A stretch of 64,000 bases of DNA, taken from positions 1,178,001 to 1,242,000 of the forward strand of contig NC_016633.1 of assembly GCF_000236685.1 (NCBI RefSeq). The letters are read 5' to 3'. This document shows positions 29,249-38,027 of the stretch, one piece after another. How positions within the stretch are numbered: position 1 is the first letter of the stretch; each line of letters starts with the position of its first letter. This DNA comes from Sphaerochaeta pleomorpha str. Grapes. GTDB lineage: Bacteria; Spirochaetota; Spirochaetia; Sphaerochaetales; Sphaerochaetaceae. The translations under genes and the position numbers were made by a program. The notes below the pieces were generated by a model. The model saw nothing but the letters and a program-made list of their open reading frames with translations, searched no databases and was not told where the DNA came from.

Positions 29249-30037
29249 GAAATGTTGGACGCGGTCTTTGTCTACCAAATGCATGAAATCAAGGAACTAC
29301 TCTGGCACCAACGGGTCCACAGCCATGAATATGGACAGTTCGAACTGCATTATTTTGTAAGTGGTTATGGCACATTCTCAAACGGGCCAAAGCGGTACGC
29401 CATTTTTCCCGGAGCCCTGTTCATCACAGGAGGAGAAACACTTCACAGCATCGAGGCCGATGTGCAGGAAAGCCTTACCTATTATGCAACCCTTATCCAG
29501 AGCCCTGAGGAAATCTTGCTTGTAAGCAGGCTCCAGGAGAAGAATCCCCTGAATATCGGAACTAAATGGCGTTTTTTCTTCGAGGAAGTAAGGGACAAAG
29601 GCCTCAGCCCCAACTCGGAGCTACGCCTCAGTGCCTGCCATCAGATTTTAGGTCTTTTGTATAACCTGCTTGCGGGAACTGCCTCAGAAGATCCGGTGGA
29701 AGAAAACGTCTGTCTGGAAAAGGCAATCAGGTATATGCAACGCCATGTGTTCGATAAGCTGACCCTTGAGCAGATAGCGGGGCATGTCCAACTTGATGCG
29801 TCTTATTTCATCAGGCTCTTTAAAAAACGTATGAACACGACTCCAATGAAATATTATACGAATCTCCAGCTGGAAGCGGCCCGGTCGCTGCTGGCATGCA
29901 GTAATCTTTCAATCAAAGAGATAGCTGCAAAACTGCAGTTCTGCTCTGAATTCCATTTCTCCAAGCGATTCAAACAATCAACGGGACTATCCCCCTCGAT
30001 GTATCGGAAGACCCACCTACAGCTTCTGGGGAACTGA
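29246..30037 (+). CDS. AraC-family regulator, probable xylose operon regulator
   Basis: 263 residues. An N-terminal cupin sugar-sensing domain (WHQRVHSHEYGQFELHYFVS) and C-terminal double helix-turn-helix AraC domain (LTLEQIAGHVQLDASYFIR; LSIKEIAAKLQFCSEFHFSK followed by RFKQSTGLSPSMYRK). The divergent arrangement with xylBA suggests it activates or controls these genes in response to xylose or a related sugar (inference from context). Start ATG 29246 leaves the cupin domain complete. Confidence 0.85.
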   Translation: MEMLDAVFVYQMHEIKELLWHQRVHSHEYGQFELHYFVSGYGTFSNGPKRYAIFPGALFITGGETLHSIEADVQESLTYYATLIQSPEEILLVSRLQEKNPLNIGTKWRFFFEEVRDKGLSPNSELRLSACHQILGLLYNLLAGTASEDPVEENVCLEKAIRYMQRHVFDKLTLEQIAGHVQLDASYFIRLFKKRMNTTPMKYYTNLQLEAARSLLACSNLSIKEIAAKLQFCSEFHFSKRFKQSTGLSPSMYRKTHLQLLGN

Positions 30038-30358
30038 CAGCTGAAAACAGATTCTGTCTGGACGTATTTCTTCTACTTGTTCCCGGTTCTACCAAATCAC
30101 TTACGTGACAACTCCAAGGAAATTCTCTTGGTGTCTTTTGTCACACCTTCACCTATGCCACAGGCTGCAAAACCTCTAAAACCGCAATAGGCTTACCTAT
30201 TTATATTTTAATCCTTGTCACAAGTTAGAAATCAGAGCGAAAAACCCTTTTTCAGACATGGTATAAGTGCATGTTACCTATCACTTATTACATACACATC
30301 TTATTACATATGACATTCTGTAACTTATTATAATATAATGATTTATATAAAATTTTCC
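30038..30358. other. Non-coding region with hairpin and direct repeats
   Basis: No gene seen. An imperfect hairpin spans 30105-30144 (GTGACAA with TTGTCAC; inside it CCAAG with CTTGG), perhaps the end of the AraC transcript. TTATTACATA occurs twice (30285-30294 and 30301-30310), 16 bp apart, upstream of the promoter at 30359; these may be regulator sites. The last 120 bases are very AT-rich. Confidence 0.45.
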
Positions 30359-30387
30359 TTGACATCTACTTTTCCAGAACCTACTAT
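30359..30387 (+). promoter_or_regulatory. Strong promoter of the small secreted protein gene
   Basis: TTGACA (30359-30364), a 17-nt spacer, TACTAT (30382-30387), with a very AT-rich segment just upstream that could act as an UP element. Expected start near 30394; leader about 30 nt with AAAGGAG. Confidence 0.72.
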
Positions 30388-30424
30388 ATAGATGTAACAA
30401 GAGAGAAGTTAAAGGAGATGCAAG

Positions 30425-30658
30425 ATGGTAAAAAAGTTAGCTAGTCTGCTATTGATAGCCCTTCTGATGGCCATATTTGCAACCTCTTTGTTCGCAACTC
30501 CCGAACCAGTGGTGGTCAGACTCCATGGATACATTCCTGAGACCACGACGTTTAAAACAACCGATTCAGGGTTTGAAGTTATTTCCAATGCAAACAACTT
30601 CACCTATTCGGTTATCCAGGGAAACGGAACTTCATCGCTTTTTATCGTTGCAAAGTAA
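30425..30658 (+). CDS. Small secreted protein, unknown function
   Basis: 77 residues. A clear signal peptide (LLLIALLMAIFATSLFATPEP, cleavage after LFA likely) leaves a mature protein of about 50 residues with alternating beta-type pattern (VVVRLHGYIPETTTFKTTD onward to SLFIVAK) and no Cys. ATG 30425 is preceded at 7 nt by AAAGGAG. It has its own consensus promoter, strong binding site and terminator, so it is a separate, probably highly expressed gene. The pattern recalls small periplasmic beta-domains, but I recognise no family. Confidence 0.78.
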   Translation: MVKKLASLLLIALLMAIFATSLFATPEPVVVRLHGYIPETTTFKTTDSGFEVISNANNFTYSVIQGNGTSSLFIVAK

Positions 30659-30695
30659 CTATTAAGCGGGTCCGGACAGACAAGCTTGCATAATA

Positions 30696-30734
30696 GGAGT
30701 CAGTGATCAGGAAAAGTCACTGGCTCCTTTCTTT
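30696..30734 (+). terminator. Terminator of the small secreted protein gene
   Basis: GGAGTCAGTGA (30696-30706) pairs with TCACTGGCTCC (30717-30727) over 11 bp with one G-U pair, followed by TTTCTTT. Confidence 0.85.
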
Positions 30735-30767
30735 ATAAAAAAAACCTCCAAGTCTCAAACCTGGAGG
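30732..30767 (-). terminator. Terminator of the ribokinase operon
   Basis: Read on the minus strand: CCTCCA (30767-30762), a loop, TGGAGG (30750-30745), then a run of eight T. It lies 26 nt after the ribokinase stop codon. Confidence 0.75.
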
Positions 30768-30792
30768 CAAAAAAACAAGTCTATACACAGGC

Positions 30793-31677
30793 CTAGCAGA
30801 ACACCTCGCTCGCAAAAGGAATCGAGGCCATGGCCCCACTTTTCGAAACGGCAAGGCCTGAAGCCTTACAAGAAAAATTCAAAGCCTTTTCAGTTCCATA
30901 GCCCTTCGACCTTGCAGCAAGGAAATACCCGATGAACGTATCCCCTGCCCCTGTCGTATCGACTACGGGCTGGTCGTAGATAGGTGCATGCAGGCGAATA
31001 TCTTTAAAACCATAATAGGCCCCTGCCTTTCCAGCAGTGAGGACAATCTCGGCCTTCGGGAATTTCCTCACAAGTATTTCGAGCGTCTGGACATAAGGAA
31101 CATCAATTTCTAGGCCGGCAAGTGAAGCTCCCTCTATTTCGTTCAGGACAAGGATATCAACCAATTGCAGGGGAAGCTGAGCGATCTTTTCATCGAAGGG
31201 AGCAGTGTTCAAACAGATTGTCATACCCCTTTGCTTGGCTTTTTCTATCAAGTAGGACGTATGGACAATCTCATTTTGCAGAACCAGGCAATCCCCTGCT
31301 TCAAAATGGGTCAAGGTTTCATCAATCTCCTTTTGTTCAATCGCATGATTGCCACCACCGAATAGCACAATTGCATTCTGCCGGTTTTTATCCAACTGAA
31401 TAAGAGCTTGCCCGGTTGAGCCCTCATAGTGCCTGACAAAGGAAGTGTCGACCCCGTAGGATTTCAATAATTCCACGAGAAATTGACCATCACTGCCGAC
31501 TTTACCCCCGTGAAACACCTGGGCTCCTGCCTTTGCCAGAGCTGCACTCTGGTTGGCTCCTTTTCCCCCTGCACTTTTCACAAGATTGGTACTGGAGAGC
31601 GTTTCCCCTGGTTTCACCACATGGTCGACAGAGAAAATCAAATCAATGTTGATAGATCCATAGTTCAGAAATTTCAT
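30793..31677 (-). CDS. rbsK: Ribokinase
   Basis: PfkB-family kinase, 294 residues, phosphorylating D-ribose (or a related pentose or nucleoside) at the 5-OH. Motifs: GSINIDLIFSVDHVVKPGET and AGGKGANQSAALAKAG (substrate Gly-Gly and GKGANQ typical of RbsK), and the anion-hole/catalytic motif DTTGAGDTFIGYF near the C-terminus. TAGGAG precedes the ATG. It lies 8 nt after the cardiolipin synthase gene on the same strand, so the two are probably co-transcribed although functionally unrelated. No ribose transporter is nearby. Confidence 0.9.
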   Translation of the reverse strand: MKFLNYGSINIDLIFSVDHVVKPGETLSSTNLVKSAGGKGANQSAALAKAGAQVFHGGKVGSDGQFLVELLKSYGVDTSFVRHYEGSTGQALIQLDKNRQNAIVLFGGGNHAIEQKEIDETLTHFEAGDCLVLQNEIVHTSYLIEKAKQRGMTICLNTAPFDEKIAQLPLQLVDILVLNEIEGASLAGLEIDVPYVQTLEILVRKFPKAEIVLTAGKAGAYYGFKDIRLHAPIYDQPVVDTTGAGDTFIGYFLAARSKGYGTEKALNFSCKASGLAVSKSGAMASIPFASEVFC

Positions 31678-31685
31678 ATTGGCTC

Positions 31686-33218
31686 CTATAGCAAGGGAGC
31701 GGTCAACCGAAGTGCCGTACCCATTAGTTTTTTATAGAATGGAATAGAATACAGATATTCCATTGTTATTTCCTGGCATACATCCAAGGTTTGCTCAATA
31801 TCCTCTCTCACTGTCTGTATCACCGAAGAACCATAAAACAGTACTCCGTTTTCAAAGTGCAGGTAGAATGAACGGTAATCCATGTTTATTGTCCCGATAA
31901 TTGCAACCTTGTCGTCAGAGACAAACATTTTCGCATGGATAAACCCAGGTGTATACTCAAAAATCTTAACCCCGGCCTCAAGCAGGACCTTATAATTGTC
32001 TCTCGTGACAGCAAAGACATACCATTTATCAGGCATATGGGGGGTAATGATACGAACATCCACCCCGCTCTGGGCTGCGATTTTCAAGGCAGTTATCATT
32101 TCATTATCCAAGACAAGATAGGGAGTAGTGATCCACACATAATCCTTGGCCATGCTGATTATCTGGATATAGGCATTTTCAGCGACGTTCTGGTTATCCA
32201 ACGGATTATCCGCAAACGGCTGGACAAATCCGTCGGTCTTCCCCGAATATGTCGGTCGAAACAATGAAAAATCATAACTACGGTGATTGGAAAAAGACCA
32301 TAGCTGGAGAAACATCAACGTGAGGTTCCATACCGCATCACCTTTCAGTTTTACCGCAGTGTCTTTCCAATGCCCGTAGGATACTTTTCTATTGGCATAT
32401 TCGTCAGCGATATTCACCCCTCCGGTGTATCCGACATTTCCATCTATCACCAAGACTTTCCTATGGTCACGACTGTTAAGCCTGCTATTGAGATGGGCTC
32501 GCATCGGATTGAAGGCAATGGTCTCAAACCCAAGGGAACGGAGTTTTCGTTCGTAGTGGGAGGGGACGTTAACGATAGATCCTACATCATCGAACATAAT
32601 AAAGATGGTCACTCCCTCATTTTTCTTTTCGAGAAGGATTGCAAGGATGGCGTCCCAGACCTCTCCCATGCCGATAATGAAGAATTCAAGAAAAATAAAA
32701 TTCTTTGCTTTTTTCAGTTCTTCGAGTACATCGAGTACCCAATCCTCCCCCAACGCGAAATACTGGACCTCAGTATTGCACCAGAGAGGGAAACCGCTGA
32801 TATTGGAAATATACTGCCCTTGACGTGCAAGGTTCGGATCATAGGAAGTGAGGGCTTTCATAGGCAAGCCATCATGTACAGGGACTTTCTCCATTCCTTT
32901 TTTATGTAGTTCGTTGTATTCATGGAACCAACGTTTCAACACGACACTCATCTTTCGGTTTCCGAACAGGATGTAGAAAATCCCGCCATACAGGGGTATG
33001 ACCATGAAAATAAGCATCCACCCGATTTTATAGGCAGGATTGAGGTCTCTCGTTACTACGAACAAGGCCATTACAATCGAAAAAGTAGAGAAAATCTGTA
33101 TCCAAAGGGAATCGTTTTTTGCATAACCAAGAACCCTGACAAGTACATCAATCTGAAAAATAACGAGTACGATTGAAATAAACAGCCTTCCTGTCAGGAA
33201 TTTCAGCAGTTTTCGCAT
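31686..33218 (-). CDS. cls: Cardiolipin synthase, phospholipase D family
   Basis: 510 residues. Joins two phosphatidylglycerol molecules into cardiolipin at the inner membrane. Two N-terminal TM helices (FISIVLVIFQIDVLVRVLG; GWMLIFMVIPLYGGIFYIL) are followed by two PLD domains with HKD motifs: RDHRKVLVIDGNVGYTGG and FIHAKMFVSDDKVAIIGT. This order and length are typical of bacterial ClsA-type enzymes. The start at 33218 follows GGGGGA. Confidence 0.92.
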   Translation of the reverse strand: MRKLLKFLTGRLFISIVLVIFQIDVLVRVLGYAKNDSLWIQIFSTFSIVMALFVVTRDLNPAYKIGWMLIFMVIPLYGGIFYILFGNRKMSVVLKRWFHEYNELHKKGMEKVPVHDGLPMKALTSYDPNLARQGQYISNISGFPLWCNTEVQYFALGEDWVLDVLEELKKAKNFIFLEFFIIGMGEVWDAILAILLEKKNEGVTIFIMFDDVGSIVNVPSHYERKLRSLGFETIAFNPMRAHLNSRLNSRDHRKVLVIDGNVGYTGGVNIADEYANRKVSYGHWKDTAVKLKGDAVWNLTLMFLQLWSFSNHRSYDFSLFRPTYSGKTDGFVQPFADNPLDNQNVAENAYIQIISMAKDYVWITTPYLVLDNEMITALKIAAQSGVDVRIITPHMPDKWYVFAVTRDNYKVLLEAGVKIFEYTPGFIHAKMFVSDDKVAIIGTINMDYRSFYLHFENGVLFYGSSVIQTVREDIEQTLDVCQEITMEYLYSIPFYKKLMGTALRLTAPLL

Positions 33219-33304
33219 ATGAACCCGTCCCCCTTGAATCTCGTGAGTATATCACAGTGCCCATACATACACAAATTGACGAACGCAGAGAAGATTGTAG
33301 AAGC

Positions 33305-33871
33305 TCAATGCTGCATTGAAAACTCACAACCGCAATACTGTTGACGGTAGAGATCAAGGTCTCTACTCATTACCAGACTCCTGTCAAAACCGCCTTTTTT
33401 CTTGAAGTCAATCTTTTCAAACAGGGGGAATTGTTCCCCGATATCAAAAATCAACTTACTGTTTTTAAACCGGCTTACGGTGAGAGTCGTACAGAAATGC
33501 TTGAATCCAAGTTCCTCGGCCTTTGCCGAGGCCTGCCTCAGGTTGTACAGGAAACATTTCTCACAACGCTTGCCGCCTTCCCTCTCCTGTTCCAGCCCGG
33601 CTACTGAAGAAAGCCATGAGGCATGGTCCTGTTCCTCCCTGATTACGCGAAGGTGGAAAAAATCGGCAACCTTAAGGAGCTCTGCAAATCGCTTATCAGC
33701 TTCACTTGCAGGATAAATATTGCTATTGCTAAAAAATATTACAGGTTTCCAGCCTTCACTGAGAAGGCGCTCTATACTTGCGGTACTACAGGGGCCACAA
33801 CAAGCGTGGACCAATATTTCATTTTCATCCATACCGATACTGTACATCTCAAGTATTTCTCTTGCAACCAT
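33305..33871 (-). CDS. queH: Epoxyqueuosine reductase QueH
   Basis: 188 residues, the non-cobalamin type of epoxyqueuosine reductase for the last step of queuosine in tRNA. Family Cys motifs are all visible: VHACCGPCSTASIERL, GGKRCEKCFLYNLRQA and LYRQQYCGCEFS; these bind a 4Fe-4S cluster and a mononuclear iron. An SRFKNSK motif is also present. The start is uncertain: ATG 33871 has AAGG close by, while an internal ATG at 33847 is also possible; the conserved domain begins only at residue 19. Divergent from the TPR gene over 47 bp. Confidence 0.93.
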   Translation of the reverse strand: MVAREILEMYSIGMDENEILVHACCGPCSTASIERLLSEGWKPVIFFSNSNIYPASEADKRFAELLKVADFFHLRVIREEQDHASWLSSVAGLEQEREGGKRCEKCFLYNLRQASAKAEELGFKHFCTTLTVSRFKNSKLIFDIGEQFPLFEKIDFKKKGGFDRSLVMSRDLDLYRQQYCGCEFSMQH

Positions 33872-33918
33872 CTACCTTTAAGGTTACATTTGTTATGCTA
33901 TCGATTTGAGGAGTTTCC

Positions 33919-34992
33919 ATGAAGAAAAACAACAATCTGGGACTTTGGTTGTCCCTTCTCATCATTCTTGGCATCACATTACTACCTGTTTCCCTTTTGC
34001 AGAAGGCGTTGCTGGTAGTGCTCTTTATCGGAGGACTGGCCTTCTGGAAGCGTGCGCTTCTCTTTTATATACAGGCCAACAAATATGCTGTGAACAGCGA
34101 CAGTACAAAGTGGGAAAAAGCCTGGCCATTATACCAGAAAGCCTTGCGCAATGGGCTGAATTCGAGTTTTGCTGTCACTGCGGCAAGCATGTATCTTCAG
34201 CGGGGTGACTATAATGTCGGACGGCAAATCCTCGAAGATTACCTGGCTAAACCGGAGAAAAAGAAGGATGCTACACTGGTATTCATTGCAAAGACCATGG
34301 TCTCCATGGCCTATTGGATCGATGGCGACCTGGACAAAGCCATCAAAACCGTACAGCAAGTGTATGAAGCCGGTTATAGGGACAAGAACCTGTTTATCAA
34401 TTATGGTACTTATGTCCTGGAAAAAGGCGATTTGAAGACAGCAAGAACCTTGGTAAAGGAAGCAGCCCACTTTGAAAGCACCAGCCCCGGTATCATGGAT
34501 AACCGCGGATGGCTTGCTCTTTTGGAAGGCAACTGGGAAGAGGCTATTCCTTTGTACAGGGAGCTGATAGCAAGAGGCCCGAAATTCCCAGAACCTTATG
34601 TTCATGCCGCCCAGATAAAAATCCATTATGGCAAAGTCGGGGAAGCCCTGCAGTTACTCGACAAAGCAATCGATGCACGCTTTTCCAATACTTCGGGAAT
34701 GAAAAAAGAAAAGCTCGAACAGTTGAGAGCCAGGCTTGCAGACTTTGACACCAGAATGGCCGCAGCCAAAGAGATTGATGCCAATACTGCTAAAGTTGCT
34801 TCAGGCGAGCTTCCCCCTCATACAACCAACTCGTTTGCAAGGGAAGAAGGATCTGTCCTTTCTGGTTTCGCAAAGGAACCTGAAACGGAAAAGGTTGCCG
34901 AAATCCTCGTATCCGAGGAAGGCGAGAGAATTCCCAACACCGAACTTACACAAGCCGATATCGAGTATGCAAAAAAGCATAACCTCGAGTAA
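33919..34992 (+). CDS. Membrane-anchored TPR-repeat protein
   Basis: 357 residues. The N-terminus has two hydrophobic segments (LGLWLSLLIILGITLLPVSL; LLVVLFIGGLAFWK) that anchor the protein. The rest is helical tetratricopeptide-like repeats (TKWEKAWPLYQKALRNGLNS, GDLDKAIKTVQQVYEAGYRD, GNWEEAIPLYRELIARGPKF, GKVGEALQLLDKAIDARFSN), pointing to protein-protein interaction on the cytoplasmic side or in the periplasm. An acidic tail of about 80 residues follows. GAGGAG lies 5 nt before ATG. A terminator follows. Partner unknown. Confidence 0.75.
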   Translation: MKKNNNLGLWLSLLIILGITLLPVSLLQKALLVVLFIGGLAFWKRALLFYIQANKYAVNSDSTKWEKAWPLYQKALRNGLNSSFAVTAASMYLQRGDYNVGRQILEDYLAKPEKKKDATLVFIAKTMVSMAYWIDGDLDKAIKTVQQVYEAGYRDKNLFINYGTYVLEKGDLKTARTLVKEAAHFESTSPGIMDNRGWLALLEGNWEEAIPLYRELIARGPKFPEPYVHAAQIKIHYGKVGEALQLLDKAIDARFSNTSGMKKEKLEQLRARLADFDTRMAAAKEIDANTAKVASGELPPHTTNSFAREEGSVLSGFAKEPETEKVAEILVSEEGERIPNTELTQADIEYAKKHNLE

Positions 34993-35009
34993 CGGCATCA
35001 CCTTGGGAA

Positions 35010-35049
35010 AACGGGTCAGTTCGTAAGAAACTGGCCCGTTTCTATTTCT
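35010..35049. terminator. Bidirectional terminator between the TPR and patatin genes
   Basis: AACGGGTCAGTT (35010-35021) pairs with AACTGGCCCGTT (35029-35040), 12 bp with one wobble and a 7-nt loop, followed by TCTATTTCT. It lies between two convergent stop codons. Confidence 0.82.
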
Positions 35050-37129
35050 AGAGGGTAATATTGAAGGCAAATCCCCAGACTATTGAATCGACCGATTGAT
35101 CCCAGCCGCCATAGATGGTAAGGGGCAATTTCCTGATACCCAATAGAGAAAATTCGGTATGGAGTTCCAATCCCATGGACATGCTGGGCATCCACCCTTC
35201 GGATTTCTGGTACCAGAGAAAATCAAAATAGGTTGCAATGGACGAATTCTCCAGGATAAACAGCTCGGCAAAGGAGGGGGAAAAGGAAACCGGCTTATAC
35301 CCGAGCAGCATATTTGCAGCGATCAGGTAATTCGTAGCATTGGTTGATACGGTCAGATCATGCCCCTGCGAACGAATTGTTGCATTATTTGTCCTGAATC
35401 GGTCGGAAAGGAAATAAGGGACATCACCATTGCCATCCAAGGCAAACCGCAGGGATGTTGAAAGGTCTGCAAACAGTCCTGTTTTTGTCTCCTGTACCCC
35501 TAGATTGGCGTTAGCCGCGATAAAAGGGCGAAACTGCTTAAAATCTCCCAACATTTGGTAGAACAATCCAATCTTGACGGCCGAAATATTCCACCCGGGA
35601 TTGCCAGACAAGGTAAAGAGTGATTCTATGCCCGAATTGAACAGATATCGTGACCCATCCCAATATTCTGCGGAATCGGCATTTTGGGGATTGGAAATTG
35701 TTTCCAAGCCTTGCAGGAGAGAAATCCTGAGCTGGGCATCTTGGAAAAGGAACCTTCCTTCAAGATTTTCCCTTGCATAGAAAACAGGGCTGTTTGTAGC
35801 GATGTCATACAGGGCATTCCCTGCCAAAGATGCCTTAAAGTGATCAAACAAGAAATAATCAACCTTAGCCAGGAGCGTCGGATTGAGAGAGAATCTGCTG
35901 TTTGAGTTTGCCTGGAACCCCATGCCGGCATTCGTTGAGAATAGCAAATCGCCAGCACGCAGGGTATATCTCACCCCAGCGGTGTTATCATCCTTCAAAA
36001 AGGAAGTATCCTCTGCAATATAATCCGACTCAAGCCCTAATCCCAGAATATGGGAACGGGAATATTGTTTTATATGGGAGTAAATCCGGTAGGATTTTTG
36101 TTCTGCCTCTATCCTGTCTCCCATAGCAGTCTGCCGCTCGAGCTCTTCCTCGTTCGGGATTACCAAACCTTTGTATAGACCAGCCAGTTTGTCCTGTTGT
36201 AAAGCTGCAGAGGCATACCCTTTCTCGCTCAGTTCCTTGACAGCTGCAAAATCCATGAAGGAAAAATCCTCCACGTCGCAGCGGATCCAGACCACTTCAT
36301 CCAGATGCTTTTTAAGTTCCTCGACCCCTTTTCTACGTTTGGCAATGTCAATCGACACATTGAGGATGGTCAAGGGATTACGGAGATTCAAGGTATCAAC
36401 ATCGTAAAAGGTTGTGGAAACAATGACAGAGTCTGCATATGCATAGGCCAGGTCAAGTGGAACAATATTGGTTATCCCTCCATCGATAAGAAGGTGACCT
36501 TTGAATTCAACTGGAGGGAAATATATGGGAAGGGCATAGGCTGCAGTCAAGACTGTGTAGAAATCACCTTCGGAAATCTGGACCTGGCGTTTGGTTGCAA
36601 GATCTTCGGTTACCACCATGATGGGGATCTCGAGGTTTTCCAATTGCAGCTCCGGTCCCAAAATCGAAGCGAGTTTTGCAACAAATCGAGAAGAATTGAG
36701 GAGGCCACCTTCCAAGGGGAAAGTCAGGTCGAACAATGTTTGCAACGAGACATTGGATATTGCCTCATAAATCTGGCCAGGAGACATACCTGCGGCATAC
36801 AGAAGGCCTACGATGCTTCCCATTGAGTTGCTGATGATAAAATCAGGGACTATGCCCTGTTCCTCGAGGTATTTCAAGACTCCGACATGGGCAAAAGCCC
36901 TTGCAGACCCACCGGAAAGCACCAGACCGACAGGAGTTCGTTCTCCCTTTGTACGGTCAAGGATTCTCTGTCTGAAAGCTGCGTCACCATATTGGATTGG
37001 TACATTCGCCGACAGGATATCGCCTGAGGCATTTGAGGGTAAGGCAACAGAGACCTCAGCAAAGAGAGAATTGCAGCCAATGACTAGCATTAGCATGAAA
37101 AAAACCACGTTATATAACCTTTTCACCAT
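35048..37129 (-). CDS. Patatin-like phospholipase with C-terminal outer-membrane domain
   Basis: 693 residues. A signal peptide (VVFFMLMLVIGCNSLFAEV) and a patatin domain (about residues 70-270): oxyanion loop GLVLSGGSARAFAHVGVL, nucleophile serine in IISNSMGSIVGLLYAAG (a variant of GxSxG with Ser in place of the first Gly) and catalytic Asp in LIDGGITN. The second half is beta-strand rich, ends IVWGFAFNITL and resembles a BamA/surface-antigen barrel, as in type V patatin autotransporters. ATG 37129 is 2 nt from GGAGG; the adjacent in-frame GTG 37126 has better spacing, so the start is one of the two. Confidence 0.85.
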   Translation of the reverse strand: MVKRLYNVVFFMLMLVIGCNSLFAEVSVALPSNASGDILSANVPIQYGDAAFRQRILDRTKGERTPVGLVLSGGSARAFAHVGVLKYLEEQGIVPDFIISNSMGSIVGLLYAAGMSPGQIYEAISNVSLQTLFDLTFPLEGGLLNSSRFVAKLASILGPELQLENLEIPIMVVTEDLATKRQVQISEGDFYTVLTAAYALPIYFPPVEFKGHLLIDGGITNIVPLDLAYAYADSVIVSTTFYDVDTLNLRNPLTILNVSIDIAKRRKGVEELKKHLDEVVWIRCDVEDFSFMDFAAVKELSEKGYASAALQQDKLAGLYKGLVIPNEEELERQTAMGDRIEAEQKSYRIYSHIKQYSRSHILGLGLESDYIAEDTSFLKDDNTAGVRYTLRAGDLLFSTNAGMGFQANSNSRFSLNPTLLAKVDYFLFDHFKASLAGNALYDIATNSPVFYARENLEGRFLFQDAQLRISLLQGLETISNPQNADSAEYWDGSRYLFNSGIESLFTLSGNPGWNISAVKIGLFYQMLGDFKQFRPFIAANANLGVQETKTGLFADLSTSLRFALDGNGDVPYFLSDRFRTNNATIRSQGHDLTVSTNATNYLIAANMLLGYKPVSFSPSFAELFILENSSIATYFDFLWYQKSEGWMPSMSMGLELHTEFSLLGIRKLPLTIYGGWDQSVDSIVWGFAFNITL

Positions 37130-37254
37130 AGCCTCCGAATACAGATACTGTAGTCCAAATAGCTCTAAAAGACAATCTTTTGCGAACACCTTGCTTTTTT
37201 TCAAAACTGGTGTTGCTTTTTCCTAGGGGATTTGATAACATGGTCAACGCTGAT

Positions 37255-37339
37255 GCCGGCGTGGTGAAATTGGTAGACACGTCAGACTCAAAATCTGATG
37301 GATGCATAATCCGTATCGGTTCGATTCCGATCGCCGGTA
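37255..37339 (+). tRNA. tRNA-Leu (CAA anticodon), island integration site
   Basis: Class II tRNA of 85 nt. Acceptor arm GCCGGCG (37255-37261) with CGCCGGT (37332-37338), discriminator A 37339, no encoded CCA. The anticodon stem TCAGA/TCTGA encloses loop CTCAAAA, so the anticodon is CAA. The long variable arm reads GGAT...ATCC and the T-arm ATCGG TTCGATT CCGAT. Its 3' end is duplicated at 49425-49438, marking insertion of the island. Confidence 0.96.
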
Positions 37340-37340
37340 A
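37327..37340 (+). repeat. Left attachment site (attL) of the island
   Basis: CCGATCGCCGGTAA, the 3' end of the tRNA-Leu gene, repeated exactly at 49425-49438 in the same orientation. Confidence 0.85.
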
Positions 37341-37371
37341 ACGAAAAAGTAGAATATCTTTTTACACTGAA

Positions 37372-37400
37372 TGGAATTGCTAATAAGCAGTTCCATTTTT
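37372..37400 (+). terminator. Terminator after tRNA-Leu supplied by the island
   Basis: TGGAATTGCT (37372-37381), AATA loop, AGCAGTTCCA (37386-37395), then six T. It lies inside the island next to attL and replaces the original tRNA terminator, now at 49448 beyond attR. Confidence 0.82.
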
Positions 37401-37420
37401 TGTGCCCAAAATTGTGCCCA
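37399..37420 (+). repeat. GTGCCC direct repeats near attL
   Basis: GTGCCC at 37402 and 37414, each preceded by TT and followed by AAAA, period 12. A similar pair occurs near attR. Possible arm-type integrase binding sites. Confidence 0.45.
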
Positions 37421-37462
37421 AAACCTATTTACAACGATTCCATTTGGTGCTTTTATTGATTT

Positions 37463-38026
37463 ATGAACATGAAAACACCATATCGATTTCTGAAAAAATA
37501 AGGCAGGAACATCGAAGTCGTGTTCCGGCATATCCCAGGGAAACGATTATCTACGGGTACCGGGGATATGGTCGAAGCCGTCAAGTTTGCCGAAACATAT
37601 ATACGCAATGAAGGAAGAATTCTAGAAAAAATGCCAACCTTCAAGCAATTCGCCGAAGGTTTCTTCACCCCGGATGATCCGCAAGGTGTACGTATGCGGG
37701 ACAAAATGCGCAACAAGCAAAGCGGTGAAATGGACTATCAGAACAAACAGCGTTTTCTTGACCGCTATTTGATCCCGGAATTCGGCGACTATCTGCTGGA
37801 CTCCATCACTCCTGTAATAATAGAAGATTACATACTCGAGATGGTGAGCTTCAAGGACCATCGTACGCCACTTTCTGACGATACGAAAAACAAAGCCCTG
37901 GTATGTATGCGAAAAGTATTCCATGAAGCAGAGCGAAAACGAATTGTCCGCGACAACCCTGCCGAAAAAGTCGGGATGATCAATGCCAGGAGCAAGGAAC
38001 GAAAACCCTTTAGCCCTACGGTATTT
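37463..38026 (+). pseudogene. Phage-type tyrosine integrase, broken
   Basis: The N-terminal part of an integrase that sits next to its target tRNA gene. Reading from ATG 37463, the frame meets an in-frame TAA at 37499-37501 (MNMKTPYRFLKK, stop, then GRNIEVVFRHIPGKRLS...). It continues through the N-terminal arm and SAM-like core-binding domain (MPTFKQFAEGFFTPDD; FLDRYLIPEFGDYLLDSITP; VCMRKVFHEAERKRIVRDNP). The frame is lost at about 38027, where IS3-type sequence begins. The catalytic domain with R-H-R-Y is absent from the window, so the gene is dead by both a stop and a truncation. Confidence 0.85.
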
Positions 38027-38027
38027 G

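Noticed and set aside
30105-30144. Hairpin considered as a riboswitch for the small secreted protein.
   Set aside because: It lies more than 200 nt upstream of the promoter at 30359, so it is not part of that transcript.
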